Program-made: the position numbers and the translations under genes
Assembly: GCA_942486035.1 (NCBI GenBank)
Contig: CALNXK010000108.1
Location: 820,001-884,000, forward strand
Reading direction: 5' to 3'
DNA: 64,000 nt
Origin: Porites lobata
Lineage: Eukaryota > Cnidaria > Anthozoa > Scleractinia > Poritidae
Notes under the pieces: generated by a model
The model's database searches: none
Told to the model about the DNA's origin: nothing
Seen by the model: only the letters and a program-made list of their open reading frames with translations
Shown here: positions 11,218 to 24,400 of the stretch, in pieces
Position numbering within the stretch: the first letter of the stretch is position 1
Layout: each line of letters starts with the position of its first letter

Positions 11218-14200
11218 GTAGGTGTATTCTGGCCCAGGTATCTCAGTAACTCTCTTTACACTCTGTATATTTTTCCTTTTTTTAAATCAGTTTCCACCAT
11301 AAAAGTGTAATGTGTCAGGCATTGGACTCCATCCAATGGTTGTATAATGCGTAGCATCCGTTTGTTGATAAGTGACTCTACATAACCTTCGCACAGCGTA
11401 ACCCTGTGTACACCCAAAACAAAGGGGAACGTGTGTATTAGTTATTATTAAAAACTGAATCATTGGATAATGCAGTTGTAGAGCTCTGCTTGACTTAGCC
11501 ATCATGGTATATGAACCATTGGTATATACACACTCAGTGAACTTGGTGATTTAAGCAATCTGATTGGTTCGCTATCTCGAACTTTTCAACAATATTCACC
11601 TCCCACGAATGGATAATGTGTGAGCTCGGTGTTTTTCCCAATTTTAAGAAAACGATCTTTTAAAAGTCAACAGAATCCTATCGTTGACTTTTTTAAAGAC
11701 AAGAAACGTTTAGAAGGATTCAAAACGGCGTTTTTCCAGTTACTGTAGCTGAGTTGTGCTCTATGGATTGTTTACAACTCCCGTTTATTCGCGTACAAGA
11801 GGCCGTTTCCTGGACTCTACAGCGTTTCCTAACAAGAAAAATTTGGCCCAAAAAGCGAAGTTTATTTATGACAAACAAATCTGAAAGAAACCGTTTGCAG
11901 AAATTCTATCTCTCAAGTAAATAGGAAACAGAATGCTACAGGAAGACGACGTCTTACCACGAGCAACGGAGCCGCCATTTTTGTCAGCACTTCTTGCGAA
12001 GAGCAACACAACCAACCTTTTTGGCTATAAACTTGGCGAGTCAACAGAAAACAACAAAGCCCTACTTTTCTTTTCAGGTAAAGAAACAATTCAAACTCCT
12101 AACGGTTCCATTTAGGCCATTACGCTGTTGTGTACGAAGTGATAAACTTGTGAATTGCCATGTTTGTAGACTGCAAAACAGTCCGTATTTTTGCGTATTC
12201 AAGTACGCGCGAGCAGTCAAACAAAAGTTGTGGAACGAGGCTGAAAACAGAGAGCGAGACTGGTGAAAGACGCTAAAAAATACGGACTGTCCGTTTTGCA
12301 TACGTTATATTCGTTCGAATTACCCGCTTCTCCCAGCCACGGGCAATTCCCATTGGCTAAATTTCGATGCAAGCTGTCACCAAGCTGTCAAGTAATGTTT
12401 TCAACAAGTCATTCGGGATATTCCCTGCCGAAATGAATTGCTAAAGCTTTCGCCGTAAAATGATGGATCGGCCGGATATGCTCGCAAGAATTGGGATTTG
12501 TTTTAAAATCGGAGCAGAGGGAAGCTCTGGAGTTACTGCTCAGGAGAAAGGATGTTTTCTGTGTTCTACCAACAGAATTTGACAAAAGCCTCATTTATCA
12601 GATGTGGTTCATGCAAAGAGTTCGTCAAGTTCTGTTCAACGGCCGACCGTCATTGTTATCTTGCCTGGCTAAAAAAGGGGGATCGGTAGGAAACACACGA
12701 CTTTCACCTCACGCAAAAATGCTGCTTGTTCCAATGGATTGTTTTCTCTGTCGAGTAGATTATGCTTTGGAGGAAAACGTTTTGACTGTAGCCTGAATTT
12801 CATCCGATTACTTCGAGTCGTTATTACTCCCTCAGTAACGTCTGAATCGACCAGCCGTTAATGCCGTCCAGTGACGTCACTACTCCTTGACCTTTGCTTT
12901 AATTCATGCAAAAAGCAAAACACGATTTTCAAGTGGCAAACCGAGAAATATCGTTTGGAAAAGTCTCCGTGGTACAGAACTGCTTTATTTTTTTCGATTG
13001 TAATTCATGTTTAACGTTCAAACTATCAACTGCATGCGGTACAACTCTGGACCGGTTGTACTAAATTCTATAATCAAACTCGGTCGCAATCACGCAATGA
13101 AATAAACACACACACGGAACACTTAGTTCAAAAACACAATGATTTGCTTTAATTGAAAAGAAGCTATTTGGTCCTTAGCGAAGAAAAAAAACAAGGAGAC
13201 AAGAAAGAAAAGCTAACAGAATCATCACACTTGACGGTAAAAATAGCAAGAAGGTCGAATTATAACATTGATCTCAGAAAACTTCGCGTAAACAAAATCA
13301 CCGGCCGCCGAAACCACAAAGCGGCTCTGAATGAAAAACCTACCGACTCTCCGCAATGATTCTTCATTCGCAGTTCAATTTAGCATTTCAGTTTCGAAGA
13401 CAAGGGCAGTTTTGCTGTTTAAGATAAAGATTAAGCTTATAGGAATGTTTGAACTAACCGAAAGAATGCCAGGGACGTGATCCGCTGAATATCAAATGAC
13501 AATCCCGCTAAAATTTTTCATAATTATACATAATTATGCGAATGTTTAGACAATCAACCAATCAAAATCACTACCCGGTTTTCGGGTAGTGAGTGACGTC
13601 ACTGGACGGCATTAACGGCCGGTCGATTCAGACGTTGTTGAGAGGAGAAAACGACTCGAAGCAATCGGATGAATTTCAGGCTATTTTGACTGTGCAATCG
13701 AGAATTTTGGCCGCTTATTAAATATATTTCATACTGACAGGTCGTGACACGCATATTGATTTTCTCTGGTCGGCATGATTTGCCCTCTGATGCAACAGCA
13801 TTTTCTTTCTTGGCCCCTTTAGAAATGTAAAGCTCTTCATTGCGGCTGATTAAGGGTTTTAGGTTGTTTTATTTCTCCAAAGTGCCTCCTGGATTTGAAT
13901 AATTTTAAGCGATTTTTTTTATGTCCGTGAATGTGACTATTTCCTGCAATGTTTTGTCACGCTGGGCCCAGCTCGTTAGGGTTTTTAGCAGGATTTTAAA
14001 TTCTCACAGATAGTGATTTACAGAGCTAAATCACCAAGACGTGGATTGGAATGAGGGGATTTACTCATTCTTTTCAATCGCAATAATTGTTCATTGTCAG
14101 TTGGCGTGTTCAGTTCTTCTCTAATTTGCGAAAGCATCGCCGTGCAGTTTCCCGGGGTAGTTTCTAACCTTTGTTCCGCACGAGGAGAAAACTCTTGTGG

Positions 14201-17200
14201 AGAGAGATTCTCCTTCCTTGGGGACAACGAACTTTTCTTTTTTTTGTAGGTCGGCCCACTTTGGTAACGTTTCTCCTTTTCTGGTAGGCGCAACAAACAC
14301 ATTTTCCGAGCTTATCCATCCACTCGTAAAATTGCCGAACTGTGTTTTGAAACAACAGCCGCACATTCTACAATTTATCCGAAGCGCTTGGCACTTTCGG
14401 CTTTCTCCCTCTTCGAGGAGCAGGCAGGCTTTGTTGTTGTACTGCCACTTCGACTCATTTTTGATCCTCCACTATATATACTACATTTCACAGAGAAGCA
14501 ACGCCAAAAAATGCTTTAGAATTACCGGATTACAGCGTCAAGATTCGAAGCCAAGAGCAGACAATAACACGCGGTATTCTCCCTTGAAATCAATCACCGA
14601 GTGTATCGATTTCATAAAGAGGGCGGGGTTGTGAACAGATTTTTGACAGCCCGACGACATTTTTGAACCCCCTGGTCGGAACGAACTCATTGTATGGAAA
14701 ACGGACAGTCGGTTTTTTCTCTCTCGCCTCACACGCCCTACGGGCGTGTGAGGCTCGCGCGGTTCGCGCGCATAAGACTCTTACGCCACGCGTTACCGAC
14801 TTCTTTACTGATTTTGAGGAAAAAACCGACTGTTTTGCAGTCTACCATGTTTGAAAATTCTGCAAAGATCTATTTTTAAACTTTCGCGTGACTTGATCCG
14901 TCAATCAAATCGTACTTTTTAATGGTTTCCTCTCTGATTTTGTTGAGATCACTTCGTGTGTATATACTAAACAATAATAAAAAAAAATAAACTAAACTAA
15001 ACGTGCTTTGCTACATACCTGTACTTACATGTTTGTCGATCATTAGTCTTAAGTCTTAAAGCTGTGGATTATATTGCGTCGCGTTCCAAGTGAATCTGTT
15101 GATTGCTTTCGACGCGACTTTATTACCCGATAAAGTCGTGTCAAATGACGAAGGAATGTTATTGACAATGAATCGTTTACTCTCAGATGAAAGGTAAAAT
15201 TAGTTTAAAGGCCGTTTCTCATTTGTTTGCGTGTTTTTATATCAAGCTTCTGATAATCACGCAATAAGTATTTAAAAAATGTTTTGACCTAACAATATTT
15301 ATAACTTTTGTGTGTTTGCGTCAAGCTTTACAACAAGTTAACCTACCTATCCAAACTGATCTGTAAAATACCATTGAAAGCTTTCTACAAAAGAGTATGA
15401 AAGCACACTAATCTTTGTTCAGGAAAAACGTTTTGATAGAAGTGAAGGACTAAATAACACATTAAGACAGTATTAAGCGTTTATAATAGCGTAGCCATAG
15501 TAATAGGCAGAGCCAAATACGGGCAGACATTTTATTCACAACTGGCTAAGCATTACCATAGCCTTAATTGTACCGTCTCAAATTGGAATTTGATTTTTAA
15601 CATCAGCTAAGCGTAAAAAAGTGGTACTCCAGTTACTTAAGGAGGAACGAGTAAAAATATTGAAAGGAAAATTAACAGCTCTGTGACATTTCTTTGTGCG
15701 TAAGGTGTCCCGTCAGCAGTGGCCTTCACATACGAATTAAATGTTGACCAAATAACCTTGAAGTGGGAGGAACCAAACAACAACGGAGCAGAAATCACAG
15801 TGTATACTGTGTACTATGGAACCCAAAGTGATGAGCAGTGGCAGGAGACTGAAAAGATAACGGATGTCTCAGTACGTAAATATGTTGTGAAAGTCGAAAT
15901 GGGCCGGAAGTATAAAGTACTAGTAACAGCAAGCAACAAGTATGGAGAGAGTTCCAAGGAAGGCAAGATAAAACGTGTTGACGTACCGGAAGGTGAGTTT
16001 AGCCCAAGTTTACCGAGTAAGTGCTCAAGAAAATACTGATAGGTCAATTTTGTGTACTGTATATTCATATGGCACCTTGACATTAAGCGACGTCATTTTT
16101 TTTAGCCACATTTTTATTCCGTAATCAATAGTTAGTTTCTACATATATGAATAACAGACTGTTTCTTCCTTGATCATACAGTCAAATCTCTTTAATACGG
16201 ACACCAAACGGACAGAACCAATTGCCTGCTTTACAGAGGTGTCCGTATTATAGAGGTAGGGAAAGTATGATTTTTGGCATTTCTAGGACCAAACGAACAA
16301 TCCGTAAGAGAGAGGTGTCCATAAGGAGAGGTTAGACCGTATTTCAAAACAAAGCCAAACCAAGTGCAACAAACGCTGTGGTCCTTTGACAGAGGTGAAC
16401 TTTTCTCGTGGTGGCAAAAAGCAATTCAGTGCTACCACTCCACTGACTCCATTCTTTTACTACTGGATGCTTGACGGAGGTTGAACTGCAACTCTTAAAA
16501 TTTCTTATCATTCTCTCAGCTGTATAATATTGAATAGACCTTTGACCTTTCAGAACGCCGTTCCTATACAAATCTTAAGTATCCTTATACTAAACTGCTG
16601 GGTAGTTTTAATTGCCTGTCTTACTAAAATATACTTAATATACAATTATGTTTTTTTAGGTTCGAAGCCAAGCGCACAGCCCAAGACGAGTAGTATGAAT
16701 ACAGCTGTCATTGCCGGAGCAGCAGCGGTGGGCGTCCTTGTCATTGTTGGTGTAATTATTTCTGCTATTTGGTGGAAGCGAAGGAAAAGTTCTTCGGATG
16801 GTGTGTTACATTAAATAGCATTCCCGAAATGTATAGAGAATATACTTCATGGAAAGTGCTGGCGTACGGTATTTACACACGAGTTGTTGACGTATCAAAA
16901 ATCGAACTTGTGAGCGCAGCGAACGAGTGAGATATTCTGATACAAAAACAACGAGTAGGTAAATACCGTACGAAGCACTTTACATGTCGTATTGTGTTTA
17001 TTATATACATACTGAGACATCCATCATTTTGGTATCAGTATCAGCTTTTTAGTAGAAACGTTTCTTAAAAACATAAATGACGGTGAGGATATGAGGTAAT
17101 CCAAGAACTACAAGTAATCTCAACTGTTTGTTCTGAATGTACAATTGAAAATGAGTGAATTTAAGTTAAATTGCTGGTTTCAATATATTAAAGCGTACGC

Positions 17201-18428
17201 TTATAAATGGAAGACAAAGTAGCTCCGACAAAAAGCACAACATAAGCTTATGTCTTGTTCTGTTTTTTCCCCTTTCGCTGTTGTTTCGCCGGCTCTCCAC
17301 AGTTTTCTTTATCGACAGTGAAACAAACGAAACTATTCCACTCCATTTCTGAAATGTTTTTCACTTTTTTTACGAGAAAAACTCTTTGAGAAAAACTGAG
17401 CGGCGCTCAGCAAGCTGCAAGAAAAGGCGGGAATTTTGGCGCGAAACTCACACACCTCTGTGGCTTCTGATTGGACGTATCATTTTTCTCACATGTGAAA
17501 AAACATTGTTCGCGATTCTGATTGGACGTATCATTTTTTTCACGTGTGAAAACCATAGTTCACTCCTCTGATTGGCTAGAACTCATTTGCGTATCAAAAT
17601 TTACAACACAACTTTTTGGTGAGTATTTCTCAGTATGTATATAATAAACTATTTTACTCTTCGATGTGCATGCTTACATTAATCTCTGGCCTTACTAGTT
17701 TGCAGTATGTATGTTTCCAGTATGTAAGATGACTTTAAGTTTTTGACGTAATATATCAAGCATGAGACGCAGTTTTTCATCACTAGATGAAACACTGAGA
17801 AAAGAGGTGAAAATACGACGCGCAGTGACGAACTTCGAGGTATTTCATCTAGCGATGAAACACTGTGTCAAATGCTTAATATTACTTCTCAAACGAAATG
17901 ACTTTAGAAGGAGAAATCAAGGATGCAAAAAAGGCCAGTTTTTCATCTTATTTCCAAACACTAATTAAAAATTCACTTCGTTTGGGTTTTCTTTATGAAG
18001 TATTAATGAATTTGAGACGTGAGGTGTGTACCGAGAGAGATCTGAAGACGAAGCTAATCCTGCCAAAAACTGATGCTCTTTTTCCTTTTTTTTTATGTTA
18101 CCAAGATTTTTCGAGTTGTGTGTCCACATATGTGTTAGCATGTTGTTTGGTAGTGATGCACCTCTATCGTTCAACCCTTTAGTGGTGGCGGAGCTGGGGC
18201 GTGGGGATACCTCCAACGTCACAGTCAATTAGAAATGCCCCTATTTAAACAAAACGTTTACCTTAGCAAAGTTCCTTGTTGAAACCTTTCAGAATCAGAG
18301 TAAAACATGGGCCACTGAAAGGAATATTTTCACTTGGCCCATCAAGAGTCAGTTTCGGTTTATGGTATTGCATTGTTCAACTACTTTTGCCATTATTTTT
18401 CTGTTTTTCGCCTTCGTTATTTAGTAAT

Positions 18429-18463
<35 letters not shown>

Positions 18464-21400
18464 TAACAGAGATCTTTATTACCACTACATCACTTACAAC
18501 ACTTTCACTACAAAATTTAAGGTTACAAAAAAATTACAATTAAGAATTAAGATTCCAACGATTAATACAACATACACTGCAACCAGGCTTGCTTCACGCA
18601 TACGTAGATTAGATTATAATCATTTACAGTAAGGAGAGGAGAGGCTTCCATTGTGAAAGAAATTTTGCTTTTTGTCCTTTGGAATAAAAAATCGATCTTT
18701 GCACAATTAACTTGTCTTTAACGAATTCAAGAAAGTGATCAAAGCTTGGGGGTTTAATTTCGCTCCTTTGCAGGAAGATATGTCTCTTGCCAAGAAGGAT
18801 ATAATAGTTAAGGATTTGCCTTTTAGGATCTTCGGGATTATAGCCATACATTATACTTAAGTTATCAAATAGCAAACATTCACCACTGTGAGTTTTCCAC
18901 CAGCTAATTACTTCAAACCAAAACTTTTGAATTACTATACAGTTAACTAGCATATGGGAGAGCGTTTCTAGGGAATCACAATGTATGCAGAGAGGAGAGT
19001 TTACGATTTTCATTCTGTGTAACAGAACCCCATGTGGAAGAATATTATGAACAATCTTATATTGAAATATGCTTAATTTTGTTTCTTTAGTTATTTTAAA
19101 TGGAAGCATATAAATAGAACTAAGTTTGGAACTGTCCAATCCTTGCCTGCATAGTCAAAGGCTAGCCAACGGTTCTACAAATTTCCTTTGAATAAGTATA
19201 TTGCGAACCTTCTTGCTAGTAACCACGTTAATTTCCTTAGTTGTATTTTGTTCCATATCTTGAATGTTCATGATAAATCCCGGTCTCAAAGCGCACTTCC
19301 ATCTATAAGGTATAGCTGATATTAAACCAAAAAACTTAGTAAAAGGCGCCTTGAGGCCAGTTTTTGAAAGAAAATTATTAAGTGTGAGGAATCTGTTTTT
19401 TTCATCTAGTAGGTCTTTAATTCTAAGTATACCAGCTTCATGCCATTCTTTCCAATATACTGATTTACCGTCTATCAAAATATGCTTATTATTCCATAAG
19501 ATTACATTCTCAACACAGATTTCATTGTCCGAAGTTTGCTCTCGGACTTCCGCCCAGGTGTTAAGAACATCAGCGTAAAATATTGGTAAGTTGTTTAGGC
19601 CTAGAAATTTTACATCATAATCACAATCAAAAATAAATGGCCCTCCAACATTTTTCAAATAAAATAAAGGAATTAACATCCACTGATCCTCTACACCATT
19701 CTTCATTCTTTGAACCCAAGCACTTTGTAACGACTTGGATATAGTCTCAAATTCTGGTAAATCCAGCCCTCCTCTTTCTTTTGGACCTATAAGAGTATCC
19801 CTTTTTATCTTTGGTTTCTTGTTATTCCAGACAAAATCTGTAATCAATCTATTAGTGATATCTATATAATGAGGCGGTGTATGTATGCACGAACTTACAA
19901 AGATAAGTTTCGATAGCCCTAATGTTTTGGCGATTGTTATCTTGCCATAAAGTGAGAGATCTCTTTGAGACCATATATTAAACAGCTTTTGAATTTTACA
20001 TATCTTTTGTGAAAAATTTTCCTGTTCGCAAAGTTTTAGATTGTAAGAGAATGATATCCCTAAGGCGGAGATAGGCCTTTGTGGCCACTGAACTCCAAAT
20101 AGTGTATCAGTCCTATTTGCGTTTTTTTCCAAGCCACATTGCTTCAGATTTACTTTGGTTAAGCTTTTAAACCGCTGCAATCTTTAAATAGGTCTAATAA
20201 CTCTAACAGTTTCCCAAGCGACTCTTTATCTTTGCAAAAGGAGGTGGTGTCATCGGCATATTGAGATAATTTTATTTCTTTGTTTAGGACTCGAATTCCC
20301 TTTATATGTTCATCAGCTCTTATTGAGCAAGACAGCAATTCTGCGGCTAAAATGAACAACAAGCCAGACAAAGGGCAGCCTTGTCTTACTCCTCTCTTTA
20401 AAGTAAATGACTCGGAGGCGAAGCCGTTGTTTATTATGCAGCTAGAAATGTTTGTGTACAGAGTTTTCACCCAAGTCTTAAAGTCGGGTCCAAATTGAAA
20501 GGTATCTAGAGCTTTAAATAGGTACTCCCATTCTAAACTATCGAATGCTTTTTCAAAATCGATGAATAAAGCAATTCCCTCTATGTCCTGGTCAACGGTG
20601 AAATTGAGGATGTCGCTTATAAGTCTGATGTTTTCACCGATAAATCTTCCCTCTACGTAACCAGTTTGTGTGTTATTTATAACTGCCGATAGAACCTTTT
20701 TTAGTCTGAGAGCTAAAGCTTTAGAGGCAATCTTATAATCCACATTTAAAAGTGAAATAGGTCTCCAATTTTTAAGATACAATAAATTTTTTTTTTTTTT
20801 TGGAATAAGACGTATGATGCTTTGTCTTTGAGAAATTGACAGCTCACCTTTATGGAATCCATAATTAAAACTGTTTACCATTATCTTGCCTAATTGACTC
20901 CAGAAGAAGCTGTAAAATTCGGCAGTAAAACCGTCATTGCCAGGGATTTGTTTTTTTTGGAAACATTTTAAAGCATTCCAGCACTCATTCTCCGTCAGCA
21001 AGCCTTCGCAGTTCTTTCTTTGTTCATCATTCAGCTTTTCTACCTTGTCATTATCGAAGAACACTTTGAATTTAGGATCGTTTACTTGAGGATTTTGCGA
21101 GGAATATAAGGATTGATAAAATCTTTTTTGTTCTTTTAGGATTTCCTTTGGGTCCGTGATACTACTTCCGTTTTCTTGTATAAGGCTGGTAATGCATTTA
21201 TTTTCATAATTTCGTCTCTCAAGATTAAGAAAATATTTCGAACTTCGTTCGCCGAACTCATGCCAACGGGCCTTGGAGCGCACAGATGCTCCTCTTGCCC
21301 GGTCGTAGGAAATCTTATCCAATTCGTTCTTAACTTTAATGTATCTCTGGACGGCTTCTGCTGATGGGCAGTTTTCACCCATATTTCCCAGTCTTGAGAC

Positions 21401-24400
21401 TTCCTGTACGAGATCTTTTTCATAATCTTTTTTCATTTTAGCTTTTTGTTTTGAATAACTAATTGTGAACGCCCTTATTTCCATTTTAATCAACTCCCAT
21501 AAGAGTCCGTGATCTTCAAGATCCTGATACTTGTTTATAAAGTGCGGAATTTTAAACATTAATTTTTCTGCATATTCATCATCTTCTAAGAGGGAGGAAT
21601 TGAATTTCCAGAATCCAGGTCCTCTTTGGTATTTCTCATTAATTGGCAATTCCAACGTCACTAAAGAGTGATCGCAATGTGCAGCGTGCTTGATTTCACA
21701 TTTCTGCACGGGGGAATTTTGTAATAGTTGACGGGCTATTAGCCAATAATCTAATCTGCATTTTATTTTCAAGTCAGATGTTCGCCAAGTAAATTGTTTT
21801 TCTTCTGGATGTAGCGTTCTCCATACGTCGTCTAAATCTAAAATACACATCAGTTGCTCGATCTCGCTGGCGACATTCCTTCTTGACGAAACATCACGTC
21901 CTCCTTCTTTATCGGTTTTGGAAAGAGGGCAATTAAAATCGCCACCTACTATAATGTTGTCGTTGGGAAACTGTTTAAGTAAAGATCTGAGTTGTTTAAA
22001 AAATATAATTTGCGCGTTATCATTATTGGGTGCGTAAATATTGGCACAAATAAATTTCTGATCATCTATAGAAAACTGCAGGATAAGAATCCTGCCGTTT
22101 TCACAACAAATTTCATTTTCTACTAGCACTTTGAGTCGAGGATTAAACAGAATTGCTACTCCTTTGCTGTGTTTACTTCCATGACAGAAGTACACTTTAC
22201 TACCCCACTCGTTACTCCATAATTTTTCTTGGTCAGTAGAACTATATGTCTCTTGCAAGAAAATTATTGAGTACTTGTTAACGTGCAGTTGCCGAAAAAT
22301 AGCTCTTCGTTTTCTTGAACTATTTAAACCCCTAACATTTAACGTAATAAAAGTTAACTTATTCATATTAACGAATAAATATCGATATCTTAATAGTTTC
22401 ACAATACAGAAGCCTTCTTAAGCTAAAGCCTGGAGAAAACATTGCATCACTTACAACATAAAAACGAAAATTACCTTTTATGACACAAATTAAAGGCATT
22501 GCCTGTGAAGTTCTTTTAACTCCAACAATGGGTAGAATGTGAGATTAAAGTTGTTGTTGGTCAGTATCACTCCGACGGCGTTGCTAGGTTAACTCTTTGC
22601 CTCTTCCATTTCATGGCGTAGTTTTGCTAGTTCTTCTGTTCCTACGATTCTGTGACGGCCATTGGCATCGACATATTTGAGTATTGCAGGATATGCGATG
22701 TAGACTTTCCGGTCGTCTCCGAGTTTCTTCTTTAGAAACTTTCTGTAGGGCACGAGCTCTTGCCTCCGCCGTTGGGTTTTTTTGGCAAAATCCTCACTTA
22801 TACCAATGGCATTTCCGTTTAACGGGTTATCCTTTAGACGAGCGGCGGCATTCCTTAGTACCTTCATCTTATCCGTGTATCGAAGAAAAGCGACGTGCAT
22901 TGGTCTGGGACCCTTCTCACCAGCAGAAGGCGTTTTGCTTGGCGTGCGGTGTGCCCTCTCCAGCTCAACATGGCCACATAACGTTTCAAGGCCCATATGC
23001 TGCGTAATAAAATCCTGTACAAAAGAGATGCAATCTCCTTTTTCGGCTTTCTCTGGTATATTGTAAAAGACTAAGTTGTTCCTTCTTGACCTGTTTTGTA
23101 ATTCTTCGATTTCATCCTTCAGCGCATCGACAGTGGCGTTATCTGCTTTTAAGTCTAAATCCGTTTTTACCTTCTGCAGTTCTGCTGTCATAGAGTTAAG
23201 TCCTCTTTCCATGTCACCTACGGTATTTTCAATCTTCAGCAGTCTTCCGTTTATTTGTTCAAGCACGTCTAGCTTCTTTAGCTTTTCGTGTATGCTTTCC
23301 AAGATGGCGGCGCCGGCCTCATGTTTATGTGGTGGCGTTCTTTCATCTTCACTGCTTAAGCATGCCTGTTGTCTCGCTCGCTTTTCGTTGGGCATAACGG
23401 AAAGGAAAAGCAAAGATTCTCTGAATAGTTTGAGGCTGATTTGGCTAATTTCCTGAAACTGATATAGTGAAACGGCAAGGCAGCGTCGGAGCGACAAAAA
23501 AACACGACTACTCCATTTGGCGCCCAGTCCCAGTTATTTAGTAATGTTACTTTCCCTTATTTCTCCGAGGATAACAGTCCATTAAACTAGTATATCTGTC
23601 TTTTTTCTTCTTTCAGATGCATCACCGTCTTCAAGTGCTTTGTGAGTATTACATTCAGTACAATAGTGATAATGATTTCTTTTTCTCATTCTAACGCCAA
23701 ACATCGCTTCCGTTCTTTCAACTTCCTTGAAAACAAAAAGTGTTTGGTCCTTTATTATTTTTTGCAAGGTAAGGGGTTGCTAATTGATCGTAATTCTACC
23801 GCCTTTACTTCGTATTAGTCACTCAGATCTGTGTTATTAAATGCTATTTCTTATAGGCGCGGTGACAATCCCTACGAGCTAGATGATGGTTACCAGGACG
23901 TCAGTGCATCAGTTGCCGCCCAGGAGCTGCAGGCTGAGGCAGGTCCTGTGGCAGAAGCAGACTATGCACAAGTGGATATGTCTAAAAAGAAAAGAAGCAG
24001 GCGACCAGTGACTGATGAGTATGCACAGGTGGACAAGTCTAAAAAGTCAAAGAAACCCAGAAAGGTACATATGTAAGATATTTGAAAAAATATTTTTATA
24101 TTTTTACCTCTCCCTTTTGGGGGCTCTCAGGGATAATGTATGCAACAGAGTTTTACAGATTCTAATGGAGACAAACCAGTTGGCTACTTTCAAGCGTGGA
24201 CAAGTGGTTGAACTACGGCAAAGAAATCCAGCTAGCGATTGCTTTTGAATTCGGGATCACCTGAATGCAAGCCCAGCGCTCTACCATCTAGGCCACGCTT
24301 CCTCCTATACTACATTACAATAGCACCTTTTTCCCGAGTTTGAAGGCGGGGGTTTCATTGGCCCCCACTGCATCAGAATGTTACACAGAGAGTAAACATT

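Larger units (their letters stand above)
11218..15704 (+). other. Receptor intron between the two FN3 exons
   Basis: The intron contains the RecQ-like remnant, the 895-bp Mutator-like element and two MITEs. The rest (11218-12177, 13693-14689, 14851-15704) shows nothing recognisable. Confidence 0.75.
18432..23532 (-). mobile_element. Near full-length L1/Tx1-type LINE retrotransposon
   Basis: The element lies on the minus strand with ORF1, ORF2, a 3' UTR and a poly(A) tail (a run of about 30 T at 18430-18461 on the plus strand). It is bounded by an exact 16-bp duplication GTTATTTAGTAATGTT at 18416-18431 and 23533-23548, showing target-primed insertion. ORF2 has an N-terminal AP-type endonuclease, a reverse transcriptase with YADD and a C-terminal zinc-knuckle region, as in L1/Tx1 elements. 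The insertion is in an intron of the FN3 receptor, opposite to the gene. The full-length structure and exact flanking repeats suggest a fairly recent event, although ORF2 has since been broken. Confidence 0.96.

Noticed and set aside
18276..18632. 118-residue plus-strand frame with a poly-Phe run
   Set aside because: It reads through the LINE's poly(A) tail in antisense and its 3' UTR.
24243..24304. tRNA gene on the minus strand
   Set aside because: A and B boxes are present but the stems do not pair and a SINE body follows; it is a SINE head. The same applies to 40868-40962 and 52474-52540.
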